Assembly: GCA_944326765.1 (NCBI GenBank)
Contig: CALVFE010000009.1
Coordinates: 1-43,218, forward strand
Length of the DNA stretch: 43,218 nucleotides
Reading direction: 5' to 3'
Source: an uncultured Elusimicrobiales bacterium
Lineage (GTDB): Bacteria; Elusimicrobiota; Elusimicrobia; Elusimicrobiales; Elusimicrobiaceae
The notes under the pieces were generated by a model. That model had not been told where the DNA came from. It did not search any database and saw nothing but the letters and a program-made list of their open reading frames with translations. Below are positions 7,663 through 15,825 of this stretch, piece by piece. Numbering within the stretch: the stretch's first letter is position 1; the number at the start of each line of letters is the position of its first letter. Position numbers and translations under genes: made by a program.

Positions 7663-7668
7663 TATAAT
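7663..7668 (+). promoter_or_regulatory. -10 box of the tolC/macAB operon, start codon at +1
   Basis: A perfect TATAAT ends 6 nt before ATG 7675, so the expected transcript start coincides with the start codon. No Shine-Dalgarno and no strong -35 are visible. Confidence 0.45.
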
Positions 7669-7674
7669 ATGACT

Positions 7675-9138
7675 ATGAAACATTTTCGGATTTTTTTAGT
7701 GACAGCCTTTTTGCTCGCCGGAGTCTGTGTGCGCAGCGAGGTAATTGTGCCGGAACAGACGCCTGCCGCCGATTCGGCCGCTCCCGCTTCCGCTGCAGCG
7801 GAAGCGGCGAAAGACGCCGTAAATCCCCCCGCTCAGGCCGAGTCTGCCCAGACGGAAGACAAAAAAACAGTTCATCCGGCTAAAAACGATAAACCGGCGA
7901 TGGTGCTGCGGGACGCGGACGGCCAGCCGCTGCCGGATATCAACGGCAAACTGACGCTGGAAGACTGTATCCAGATTGCACTGGCCAACAGCCCGCAGGC
8001 GGTCAGCGCGCAATTAAACTTGCAAAACGCGCATGTGAATTTGAATTTAGCCAAGTCTGAATTTTTACCGACGGTTACGGCGGGTGCTTCGCAGGGATAT
8101 AACAATGGCAAAACCGACGGATCTTCCCGTACCGACCACGGATCTTCCGACGTATATGCCCAAGCGCAGCTGTCTATCAGCGGCATTACGGATATTGCCC
8201 GCAACGTTAAAACCCAACAGCTTTCGCTGGAACAGGCCGAACTGAATTTGGACAGCGTAAAAAACGACATCATCCGCACGGTCAAGAAAAACTACTATGC
8301 GCTGATCTCCGCCGTGCGTGCGGTGGCAATCCGCACGCAGTCGCGTGATTTGTACAAAGACCAATACGAACGCGCCTCGGAGTATTTCCGGCTGGGGCTG
8401 CGCCCGAAAGTGGACGTAACGACGGCGGAAGTCAATTTAAATAATGAGGAACTGAGTTTAATCCGCGCGAAAAACTTGGTCAAAACGGCCTCGGCCGAAC
8501 TGGCTAACAGTATGGGCGTTACGACCCCTAAAACATTGGATATAGAAGAAATTTTTTCGTTTGAAAAATTTGAAATGCCGTTTGACGAAGCCGTCAAAAC
8601 CGCTTATGCCAACCGCCCGGACGTGCTTTCCGCCCAGACGGACGTGCGCATCAGCCAGATTAAGCTTAACCAAGCCAAAGCCGGCTTCTTCCCGACGTTT
8701 TCCTTTTCCGCCGGGTTTTCCAAATACGGCGATGATTTTTCGCTGGATAACGAAGAAACGAAACTGATGGCGGCGGTAGAAATCCCGATTTTCAATGCGT
8801 TTAAAACGTATAACGGGGTTAAACAAGCCAAAATTTCGTTGGAAAACACCTTAAACAGCAACCGCAGTTTACTCAATAACGTATTTTTGGAAGTGCAAAG
8901 CGCTTATATTAAAATGCATGAATCGGCGGAAAGTATTCCGATAGCGGAGCTGAACGTAGAGAAAGCGAAAGAAAACTTGGATCTTTCGCGCGGCCGCTAC
9001 AATGAAGGCATTGGGGATATTATTGAACTCAAAGATGCGGAAGTGGCGTATACGGATGCCGAACTCAGTTTACTGACGGCGCGGTATGATTATGCTTCGG
9101 CCGTGGCGGATTTGAAACAAGCGATGGGGACAAATTAA
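7675..9138 (+). CDS. TolC-family outer membrane efflux protein
   Basis: 487 residues. The start at ATG 7675 gives a clean signal peptide (MKHFRIFLVTAFLLAGVCV); in-frame ATGs at 7630 and 7669 would add an untypical leader. An Ala/Pro-rich spacer is followed by two repeats of the outer membrane efflux protein (OEP) domain, beginning LTLEDCIQIALANSPQ and FDEAVKTAYANRPDV, each with long helices for the periplasmic tunnel. TolC proteins form the trimeric exit duct of tripartite pumps and type I secretion. The stop is 1 nt before the adaptor ATG, so this is the first gene of a four-gene operon with MacA- and MacB-like partners. Confidence 0.92.
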   Translation: MKHFRIFLVTAFLLAGVCVRSEVIVPEQTPAADSAAPASAAAEAAKDAVNPPAQAESAQTEDKKTVHPAKNDKPAMVLRDADGQPLPDINGKLTLEDCIQIALANSPQAVSAQLNLQNAHVNLNLAKSEFLPTVTAGASQGYNNGKTDGSSRTDHGSSDVYAQAQLSISGITDIARNVKTQQLSLEQAELNLDSVKNDIIRTVKKNYYALISAVRAVAIRTQSRDLYKDQYERASEYFRLGLRPKVDVTTAEVNLNNEELSLIRAKNLVKTASAELANSMGVTTPKTLDIEEIFSFEKFEMPFDEAVKTAYANRPDVLSAQTDVRISQIKLNQAKAGFFPTFSFSAGFSKYGDDFSLDNEETKLMAAVEIPIFNAFKTYNGVKQAKISLENTLNSNRSLLNNVFLEVQSAYIKMHESAESIPIAELNVEKAKENLDLSRGRYNEGIGDIIELKDAEVAYTDAELSLLTARYDYASAVADLKQAMGTN

Positions 9139-9139
9139 T

Positions 9140-10381
9140 ATGAAAAAGGAAAATATATTTAAACGTATTATTAAACGGTTTTGGAAATTGGCGTGGTGGA
9201 AAAAAACGCTGATTATCCTGTTGCTGCTGGCGGCCGTATGGGGCGTAAAAGCGGCGTTTTTTTCTAAACCGCCGGTGCCGCAGTACCGGACGGCTCGCGT
9301 CAAAAGAGGCGATATCGTGGACATTGTAGAAGCTTCCGGCCCGATTAATCCCGTAAACACCACGGAAGTCGGGGCGCTGGTTTCCGGCGAAATTTTGAAG
9401 ATCTATGTGGATTATAATACGGAAGTCAAGAAAGGCGATTTGATGGCGGTTATTGACCAGACGCAGATTTTGGCTTCGCTGGAAGAAGCCAAAGCGCGTT
9501 TGTCTTCCGCCAAAGAAAGCTTGGCTTCGGCCGATGTTTCCTATCGTTTGGCCAAGAAAAACTATGAACGGTATCAGGCGTTGTATAAAAAGGACTATGT
9601 TTCCAAAGTCAATTTGGAAGAGTATGAACTGGCTTACGTCAACGCCAAAAGCAGTCTAAATTCGGCGCAGGCCAATGTGGTGCAGGCGCAGTCCAATTTG
9701 GATACGGCGGAGAAAGATCTGTCCAATACCAAAATCGTTTCCCCGATTGACGGGGTTGTGCTGACCAAAAAAGTCAGCGAAGGGCAGACCATTACGGCCG
9801 GTTTCTCTACGCCGGAACTGTTTGTGGTGGCGCAGGACTTAACCAAAATGCAGGTGGAAGCGAAAGTGTCCGAGGCGGACATCGTAAAAATCCAGCCCGG
9901 GCAAGAAGCGGATTTTACGCTGGACGGATACGTCGGCGAAAAATTTAAAGGGGTAGTCCGCCAGGTGCGCACCAATTATGTGGATACTTCGGATTCTACG
10001 ACGTCTTCCTCCAGCAGTACGACCTATACGGTCATTATTGACGTGGATAACTCTGACCTGCGTTTGAAACCCGGTATGACCGCTACGCTGACGATCCGCA
10101 CCCAGGACAAAAAAGACGTGCTGTTAGTGCCGAACGAAGCGCTGCGCTTCTCCCCCTCCACCAACGAAAATAAATATGAAAATACCGGCGTGTGGAAGGT
10201 GGAGCCCGGTATGCAGCCGCAGCGCGTGGACGTAACCATCGGCATTATTGCCACCAAACAGACCGAAATCACGGGCGGCGAAATTGAAGAAGGCGATATG
10301 GTCATCATCGGTGAAAACAATTTGAAGGCCAGCACGTCGAGCACTCAAATGGGGCCGCCGCGGCCGGGCAGACGGCGCTAG
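9140..10381 (+). CDS. MacA-like periplasmic adaptor (HlyD/RND MFP family)
   Basis: 413 residues: a basic N-terminus, one membrane anchor (TLIILLLLAAVWGVKAAFF), a split lipoyl/barrel-sandwich domain (VGALVSGEILKIYVDYNTEV and its partner IVSPIDGVVLTKKVSEGQ), a helical hairpin of about 85 residues rich in Ala/Lys/Glu, a beta-barrel and a membrane-proximal domain. The C-terminus ends in a basic PRPGRRR. It would link the inner-membrane ABC transporter to the TolC-like duct. The gene starts 1 nt after tolC stops and lies 8 nt before the ATPase gene. Substrate (macrolide, peptide, lipid or toxin) cannot be told from the sequence. Confidence 0.92.
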   Translation: MKKENIFKRIIKRFWKLAWWKKTLIILLLLAAVWGVKAAFFSKPPVPQYRTARVKRGDIVDIVEASGPINPVNTTEVGALVSGEILKIYVDYNTEVKKGDLMAVIDQTQILASLEEAKARLSSAKESLASADVSYRLAKKNYERYQALYKKDYVSKVNLEEYELAYVNAKSSLNSAQANVVQAQSNLDTAEKDLSNTKIVSPIDGVVLTKKVSEGQTITAGFSTPELFVVAQDLTKMQVEAKVSEADIVKIQPGQEADFTLDGYVGEKFKGVVRQVRTNYVDTSDSTTSSSSSTTYTVIIDVDNSDLRLKPGMTATLTIRTQDKKDVLLVPNEALRFSPSTNENKYENTGVWKVEPGMQPQRVDVTIGIIATKQTEITGGEIEEGDMVIIGENNLKASTSSTQMGPPRPGRRR

Positions 10382-10389
10382 GAGGCGTT

Positions 10390-11073
10390 ATGGCGCTGAT
10401 TGATACGCGTGATCTATATAAGATTTACACGCTGGGCGATGTGGAAGTGAAGGCTTTAAACGGCGTCAGCGTGTCTATTGAAAAGGGCGAATTTGTGGCC
10501 GTTATGGGGCCTTCCGGCTCGGGAAAATCCACCTTTATGAACATTTTGGGCTGTTTGGATAAACCCACGCACGGCAAATATGTGCTGGACGGAATTGACG
10601 TAACGGCTACGGATTTGTCCGAACTGGCCGGCGTACGCAACCGCAAAATCGGTTTTGTATTCCAAGGGTTTAACCTCATTAAACGCACCACCGCCATTGA
10701 AAACGTGGAATTGCCCATGATTTATAACCATACGCCGGCGCATTTGCGCCACGAAAAAGCGATGGAGGCGTTGAAGGCGGTCGGACTGGAGTCGCGCGCG
10801 CAGCATTTGCCCAACCAGCTTTCCGGCGGCCAGCAGCAGCGCGTGGCGATTGCGCGGTCTTTGGTGTGCGACGCCCCGATTATCTTTGCCGACGAGCCAA
10901 CCGGTAACTTGGATACGAAAATGAGCATTGAAGTAATGGAGTTGTTTACCCGCTTAAACAAAGAAATGGGCAAAACCATTATTTTAATTACGCACGAGCC
11001 GGATATCGCGGAATATGCGTCGCGGTTAATTAAGTTTAAAGACGGCGAAAAAATAAGCGACGAGGTCAAATAA
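10390..11073 (+). CDS. MacB-type ABC transporter ATP-binding protein
   Basis: 227 residues with Walker A GPSGSGKST (about residues 41-49), Q-loop FVFQGFNL, signature LSGGQQQR, Walker B IIFADEPTGNLD and H-loop LITHEP. The LolD/MacB-type NBD powers a mechanotransmission pump that does not move substrate through the membrane itself. A strong GGAGG precedes ATG 10390. Unlike E. coli MacB, the NBD and membrane part are separate genes here, the arrangement seen in many Firmicutes and Bacteroidetes. Confidence 0.95.
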   Translation: MALIDTRDLYKIYTLGDVEVKALNGVSVSIEKGEFVAVMGPSGSGKSTFMNILGCLDKPTHGKYVLDGIDVTATDLSELAGVRNRKIGFVFQGFNLIKRTTAIENVELPMIYNHTPAHLRHEKAMEALKAVGLESRAQHLPNQLSGGQQQRVAIARSLVCDAPIIFADEPTGNLDTKMSIEVMELFTRLNKEMGKTIILITHEPDIAEYASRLIKFKDGEKISDEVK

Positions 11074-11074
11074 T

Positions 11075-12301
11075 ATGTGGGATTCTTTTTACGCTATTTT
11101 TAAAATTTCGCTTAAAGCCATTTTTGCCAACAAGATGCGCGCGGCCCTGACGAGCTTGGGTATCGTGATCGGCGTATCGGCGGTTATCACGATGTTGGCG
11201 GTCGGATCGGGCGCGCAAAAAAGCGTGACCGACAGCGTGGCCCGCTTCGGCACAAACATCTTATTTTTGCGCCAGCCGTGGGATCTGGACGAAAGCATTT
11301 CCTCCCCCAAAGACGTAACGATGGACGATGTTTATGCCATTCGTCAAATAGACGGAGTGGCCGCCGCGGCACCGTATATCACAACGAGCTTTGACGTAAA
11401 ATATTCCAATACCAGCGTTTCGCTGAGCGTATTGGCAACCGATCCCGATATTTTCCTGACCTATGACTGGCCGGTAGAAAGCGGTCGTCAGTTTACTCAA
11501 CGCGAAGTCAACGATTACGCACAGGTGATTGTATTGGGAGCGTCCGCCGCGCAGACCATTTTCAGCGACGTAGATCCGCTTAATAAAACGGTGGTGCTGG
11601 ACAATATCCCGTTTAAAGTGGTGGGCGTCATTAAGAAAACAGGCCAGAGCGGTATGGGTTTTGATATGGACGAAGGCGCTCTAATCCCTTATACGACGGG
11701 AAAGGTCAAGATGAACGCCGGGTGGAACAAGTCTGACCGCCGCGCCTTAGACCGCGTGGTCATTAAAGTGGCCGATTTTAATACGATTGAAAATACCAAA
11801 GTGGATATCCAAAATACGGTGCGCAATACCCACCGGATTCACCCGTTAGGAAAAGACGATTTCCAGCTGGACGATTTCGCGTCTTTTATTGAACAGGCTA
11901 AAACGATGGGCAAAACAATGAGTCTTTTATTAGGAGCGATTGGGGCGGTTTCCTTGATTGTGGGCGGTATCGGTGTAATGAACATTATGCTTGTGTCCGT
12001 TACCGAGCGTACGCGTGAAATCGGAATCCGTATGGCCATTGGCGCTACCAGCTGGGATATTCGGATGCAGTTTTTGGTGGAATCGGTAACGCTGTCCTGC
12101 ATCGGCGGGCTGATTGGGATTATTTTGGGCGTGATTATTACGCTGATTGTCGCGGCCAATTCTTCTATCCCGGCGGAACTGAGCATATCGGCGGTTTTGT
12201 TGTCGGTAGGATTTTCGGCGGCGACGGGTATTTTCTTCGGATTTTATCCGGCGTATAAGGCTTCTAAACTGACGCCGATTGACGCCTTGCGTTACGAATA
12301 A
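11075..12301 (+). CDS. MacB-type ABC transporter permease (FtsX-like)
   Basis: 408 residues. TM1 lies near residues 20-42 (MRAALTSLGIVIGVSAVITML), followed by a large periplasmic MacB_PCD domain (about 50-270), then three C-terminal helices of the FtsX domain with the conserved SLIVGGIGVMNIMLVSVTER and TREIGIRMAIGA. This four-TM plan is that of the MacB/LolCE/FtsX superfamily. It begins 1 nt after the ATPase stop and ends the operon, 30 bp before a strong terminator. Confidence 0.95.
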   Translation: MWDSFYAIFKISLKAIFANKMRAALTSLGIVIGVSAVITMLAVGSGAQKSVTDSVARFGTNILFLRQPWDLDESISSPKDVTMDDVYAIRQIDGVAAAAPYITTSFDVKYSNTSVSLSVLATDPDIFLTYDWPVESGRQFTQREVNDYAQVIVLGASAAQTIFSDVDPLNKTVVLDNIPFKVVGVIKKTGQSGMGFDMDEGALIPYTTGKVKMNAGWNKSDRRALDRVVIKVADFNTIENTKVDIQNTVRNTHRIHPLGKDDFQLDDFASFIEQAKTMGKTMSLLLGAIGAVSLIVGGIGVMNIMLVSVTERTREIGIRMAIGATSWDIRMQFLVESVTLSCIGGLIGIILGVIITLIVAANSSIPAELSISAVLLSVGFSAATGIFFGFYPAYKASKLTPIDALRYE

Positions 12302-12331
12302 ATAGCAAAAGCCGTTTTCGGGGGTATAATC

Positions 12332-12370
12332 AAAAACAGTCCTGTCCATTTAATGGGCAGGACTGTTTTT
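12332..12370 (+). terminator. Terminator of the efflux operon
   Basis: AAAAACAGTCCTGTCC (12332-12347) pairs with the stretch ending GGACTGTTTTT (to 12370), with one G-U pair and a T run. Confidence 0.9.
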
Positions 12371-12458
12371 ATCATTTTGACGTAATGCCCTGGAATAGAA
12401 AAGGGAGCTTTTTATAATTTAAGTTTTATTTTGGACTATTTTTCCATTCGCAAAAGAA

Positions 12459-12544
12459 TCCTGCATTTTAGTCTATAAGACGGTTTATAGAATATTTGAC
12501 GGGCAGGAATATAGCCGCCGGCCATGCATTTTGCCGCTGGCGGC
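12459..12544. other. Two strong hairpins in a geneless stretch
   Basis: TCCTGC (12459-12464) can pair with GCAGGA (12503-12508), enclosing TCTATAA (12472-12478) and TTATAGA (12485-12491). Next, GCCGCCGGC (12514-12522) pairs with the nine bases ending GGCGGC at 12544. A plus-strand TATAAT at 12413-12418 could drive a transcript through both. No open frame with a ribosome site is present. The rest of 12371-12558 shows nothing else. Confidence 0.35.
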
Positions 12545-12558
12545 CATCAAGAGAATAA

Positions 12559-12586
12559 AAAATCCCCGGGAAAACCCGGGGATTTT
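12559..12586 (-). terminator. Terminator of the MFS fusion gene
   Basis: AAAATCCCCGGG (12559-12570), AAAA loop, CCCGGGGATTTT (12575-12586). The minus strand continues into six Ts. Confidence 0.9.
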
Positions 12587-12601
12587 CAATGACTTGTGAT
12601 A

Positions 12602-15430
12602 TCAGTCTTTTTTACCGGTTATGCGGTTGAATAATTTCTTCAACCAATTCGTTTTTTGAGCAGCGGTTGGAGCGATATTTTCCGCAACACCCTCTTCCGC
12701 CGCGGTTTGTATGCGCTCAATCCGCTTAAACAGTCCGGCGGAAATCAGTGCCAGGAAGGCCGGTAACGCAATCATAGCTGCCGTGGTGGCTCCGGCGGTA
12801 TTGAAAACTCCGGCGGCTATTAATTTTTCAGCCAATCCCGTCAACAACATCGGACCGAATGCACAAGAAATAGCGCTTGCCACAATCAAGGAAACGATGC
12901 GGTCCTGGGTGTGTATATTCTTGGCTGAGCGGGCAAATGACAAAGTAAACATCGTCGAGATTCCCACTTCCGCGGCAAATAACGCAGCCGTCAGCGCATA
13001 TACATTATGCGCAAGCGGAACAGCAGCTAATCCTCCCAGCGCGGCAATCAAAGTGGAAATGGTCATATTATTTTTAGGGAACCATTTTAAGAAGCTTTTA
13101 GCCAAATAGCGGCCCACTAAGAATGGCACTGCAAATTGCATCAAACCAAACAAATACTGCGAAGAAGGATCCGTCGTTAACTCCGGCAACAAGAATAAAA
13201 ATCCGTTATTAAACGACATTTCTACCGCATTCATGGTCATTAATCCTGTCAACAACGCCAGCACTCCCTTTTCTTCTTTAAACAAGCGTACATAGCTATT
13301 GTTTAAAATGGAAGACGTCAGCTGGTATGCACGGCGGTTTCTTTGTCCAGCCGCCGGCACGGGAACCGGTTCTTTTTTGGCTTCCAATATGGGTTTCGTA
13401 TTGGGAATTTTAACCAGGTTTATCCCCAATGCCGCAGCGGCTACTAAGGGAATAGGCATGGCGAAGGTAAAGCTCCAATCCAATCCCAGTACTTTTGTCG
13501 AAATGAATGGAAAGGCAAAAGAAGCGGCCATACCCAGCGCGCGGCTTAATTCTGTATTGGCGTTTCGTTTTTGCAACACCAAATCGCTGGAGCCGGCACT
13601 TAAATCCGTCATAATGGGGCCCACGGCGTTGTGCACAAATACTCCCCCCGTACTGGCCAGTGTGATACAGCCCAAGATGTTATAGAAGTGGGCCATGGCA
13701 TCGGCATGGGGTACAAACGCTCCATTTAAACCGAACAGCGTTACGCCGGCTGTGAATCCGCCGCCCATCAAGGCCAGACCTAAATTCATCGAAGCTTTTC
13801 GGCCGATTTTTTCTTTCAGCCAGTTTGATAAGAAAGCTCCCACTGAATAGGGCAGATACGTCGCCACCGCTACCAAAATGTTATCACTTAACGATAATCC
13901 GAAACTGGTACCGAAGTTGGCAATTACGGGGGTAGCCACTTCCAGCCCCATTACAAAAGCAGCTAAGTACAGGCTGGCGCGCTGAAATCTGCTTGCCAAG
14001 CTAGAGGCGGGCTGTTGTAAAGGATTTAATTCCGGACGAATGGCGGCAGCACCCGCCGTTGCTTTTTTCGTTGCAAAGAATTTTTTTACAGAAGCCACCG
14101 CTTTTTTGGCGCTCTGCCACATAGCAGGCAGCGGTAAACCGCTGTATAAATTGCCGGACTGCGCGGAAACGGCCGATTTTTCAGTGCGGCTGAAAAACGC
14201 AAAAGAGGCTTTTTGCGGGGATTGTATTTTGTTGGCCGCTTGCTGAAGAGCGGTTAATCCGGCAGTTGTTTCAACCGCCTTTTCTGCCACAACCGCATTG
14301 CCAGACGCCGGTACAGAAACCGCTTCAGCTTGCAGAATGGCCGGATCGGATATATTGATTTGCGGCAGTTCTACGGCCACAATCGGTTTTTTATCAGGCG
14401 TTTGAGCTTGTTGAGAAACGGAGGGTTGCGCTGAACGGCCTAAATTCATATATAAGGCCGTTGCTTCTTTGGCCGGATCGGCAGCTAACAAATTTACTTT
14501 TCCGTAAGTTGATAAAGCCGGGCGGAAAATATCCGTTTCAACGCTGGAAGCGTTTTTTGCGGCCAATGCAAAGGTTTTGCCTTGTTTGACAGCATATTCA
14601 TTAATACTTTGCCACAAAGGGGATTGGTTCCCCGCTTCTTCCGCTAAGGCAGACAGTTCCGCATCAGCGCCTAAGCGCAGCAACGCTCTGGAAGCCGTCG
14701 CAGCCGCCAACGGTTCCAGCGCGCTTTGAGCTACTTGGCGATAAAACGCTAAAATCAACGGAGCATCTTTTTCAGAACCATATAATCCCAGCGCGGCTAT
14801 ATCGGCTAAGGCGTTATTGGCAGCAATTACTTCTGCGTTTTTTTGTTTATAAGCGGCGAAAAGGGCTTTTAAATCTCCTTGCGGAAGAGAGGAAAAAGCT
14901 TCCAAAGAAGATTTTAAATCATTGTGCCAGAAATCGGCTGCGCGTTTGATTTGCGCGGCGGAGGCATTTCCGGCCAAGGCGACTTGTATAAACTCATTAC
15001 GCAGCATTCCTTCCCGAACATTTTTGTTGGGATAGCTCAGAATGCGGGCAGCCAGACGGGCGGTATTTCCTTGGGCGATACGTTCCCGAATTTGTGCATA
15101 GGTTAAATTTTCCCCAAGCATTGCTCTGGCAGCAGCTACTTCTACTCCTTGGCGAACTTTTTGAATGGTTTCTGCGGAAGGAGCAGCGGCCGGCGCTACA
15201 GGAGCATGTCCTTTTTCGGCGGCCGAAATGTTGTTTGCCGGCAAGCGTCCGGCAGTTGTCGGTATAGATACGGTCGGGTAGGTCAGGCGCGGGGTGAAAG
15301 CTTTTTGGGTGCCGGAAGAGGCAACTGCTTTGATTCCGCGAACGATTTTTTGCGGCACTTGAGCCGGCGCCGGTATGGAACCGAGCACTATGATACTGAC
15401 GCTTACCAACGACGCTATTACTTTTTTCAT
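12602..15430 (-). CDS. Secreted helical domain fused to an MFS transporter
   Basis: 942 residues from the ATG at 15430; the open frame extends to 15514, but that extension spans the leader terminator. The signal sequence is MKKVIASLVSVSIIVLGSIP. Residues ~25-480 are a hydrophilic, Ala-rich all-helical region with HEAT-like pairs (for example SALEPLAAATASRALLRLGA), then a Pro/Ala-rich linker. Residues ~485-905 form about 12 transmembrane helices with an MFS motif-A-like loop (LKEKIGRKASMNLG), so the C-terminal half is a major facilitator transporter. A signal peptide plus ~450-residue soluble domain ahead of MFS is unusual. The soluble domain should be periplasmic if the signal is used. Substrate is unknown. 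Expression is probably controlled by the structured leader and terminator upstream (15463-15692). Confidence 0.8.
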   Translation of the reverse strand: MKKVIASLVSVSIIVLGSIPAPAQVPQKIVRGIKAVASSGTQKAFTPRLTYPTVSIPTTAGRLPANNISAAEKGHAPVAPAAAPSAETIQKVRQGVEVAAARAMLGENLTYAQIRERIAQGNTARLAARILSYPNKNVREGMLRNEFIQVALAGNASAAQIKRAADFWHNDLKSSLEAFSSLPQGDLKALFAAYKQKNAEVIAANNALADIAALGLYGSEKDAPLILAFYRQVAQSALEPLAAATASRALLRLGADAELSALAEEAGNQSPLWQSINEYAVKQGKTFALAAKNASSVETDIFRPALSTYGKVNLLAADPAKEATALYMNLGRSAQPSVSQQAQTPDKKPIVAVELPQINISDPAILQAEAVSVPASGNAVVAEKAVETTAGLTALQQAANKIQSPQKASFAFFSRTEKSAVSAQSGNLYSGLPLPAMWQSAKKAVASVKKFFATKKATAGAAAIRPELNPLQQPASSLASRFQRASLYLAAFVMGLEVATPVIANFGTSFGLSLSDNILVAVATYLPYSVGAFLSNWLKEKIGRKASMNLGLALMGGGFTAGVTLFGLNGAFVPHADAMAHFYNILGCITLASTGGVFVHNAVGPIMTDLSAGSSDLVLQKRNANTELSRALGMAASFAFPFISTKVLGLDWSFTFAMPIPLVAAAALGINLVKIPNTKPILEAKKEPVPVPAAGQRNRRAYQLTSSILNNSYVRLFKEEKGVLALLTGLMTMNAVEMSFNNGFLFLLPELTTDPSSQYLFGLMQFAVPFLVGRYLAKSFLKWFPKNNMTISTLIAALGGLAAVPLAHNVYALTAALFAAEVGISTMFTLSFARSAKNIHTQDRIVSLIVASAISCAFGPMLLTGLAEKLIAAGVFNTAGATTAAMIALPAFLALISAGLFKRIERIQTAAEEGVAENIAPTAAQKTNWLKKLFNRITGKKD

Positions 15431-15462
15431 TCTCTTTCTTTTTCCTCTTAATTTACAGCCAT

Positions 15463-15499
15463 AAAAAAACCCGCTCTTTTTTTCTTTAAGGGCGGGTTT
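15463..15499 (-). terminator. Intrinsic terminator inside the leader of the MFS fusion gene (attenuator candidate)
   Basis: On the minus strand AAACCCGC (15499-15492) pairs with GCGGGTTT (15474-15467), with seven Ts ending at 15463. It lies 33 nt upstream of the start codon and downstream of a plausible promoter. No other minus-strand gene lies upstream for it to terminate, so it probably controls read-through into the transporter gene. Confidence 0.7.
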
Positions 15500-15528
15500 G
15501 CATAGACACAACAAAATTTTATTCTTAT

Positions 15529-15630
15529 ATACAAACTCTCCCTGCTTTCTTATACGTAAAGACGTACCCCATGCTAATAGTGTTTAGCATAGAACGCCCG
15601 GTATTATGTCTAAAGCAGTAAGAGTTGTAT
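15529..15630 (-). promoter_or_regulatory. Candidate structured leader RNA / riboswitch-like element
   Basis: A nested set of pairings spans 102 nt. ATACAA/TTGTAT (15529-15534 with 15625-15630) and CTCT/AGAG form the base. CTGCTTT/AAAGCAG (15542-15548 with 15612-15618), GAC/GTC (15561-15563 with 15608-15610), TACC/GGTA (15565-15568 with 15600-15603) and ATGCTAA/TTAGCAT (15571-15577 with 15584-15590) follow inward, separated by internal loops. TACGT/ACGTA (15553-15566) offers an alternative hairpin. It sits between a promoter and an intrinsic terminator. Loop bases 15595-15599 are complementary to part of the terminator's 5' arm. I do not recognise a known riboswitch class. Confidence 0.55.
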
Positions 15631-15663
15631 TTCATACTTTATTTTCAAACTTAATAAAATCAA

Positions 15664-15692
15664 ATTAAATAACAACAGTAACATTGTAACAA
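15664..15692 (-). promoter_or_regulatory. Promoter of the MFS fusion leader
   Basis: Minus-strand TTGTTA (15692-15687), a 17-bp spacer, TTTAAT (15669-15664). Predicted start near 15657, giving a 5' leader of about 227 nt that includes the folded element and the terminator. Confidence 0.5.
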
Positions 15693-15825
15693 ATTTTAAA
15701 AAGAAAATGCAAAAATTTTTTAATACTCCTTTTTTCTTTCTTTTATTTTACATTATTTTGGTACATTATATAAAGAATAAATTTTTAAACTGCAATAAAA
15801 AAAAGGCAATCGGGGTTATAACAAT

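Noticed and set aside
7696..10348. Several long minus-strand open frames opposite the tolC/macA genes
   Set aside because: They lie wholly inside well-identified plus-strand genes, have skewed low-complexity products and lack ribosome sites; they are shadows of the real frames.
12908..13685. Plus-strand open frames opposite the MFS domain
   Set aside because: They are antisense to transmembrane helices, lack ribosome sites and give no coherent domain.
15431..15514. A 28-residue extension of the MFS fusion, or a leader peptide
   Set aside because: The frame is created by the terminator hairpin sequence, has no ribosome site and would bury the signal peptide. A leader peptide is not excluded but has no codon bias suggesting attenuation by translation.
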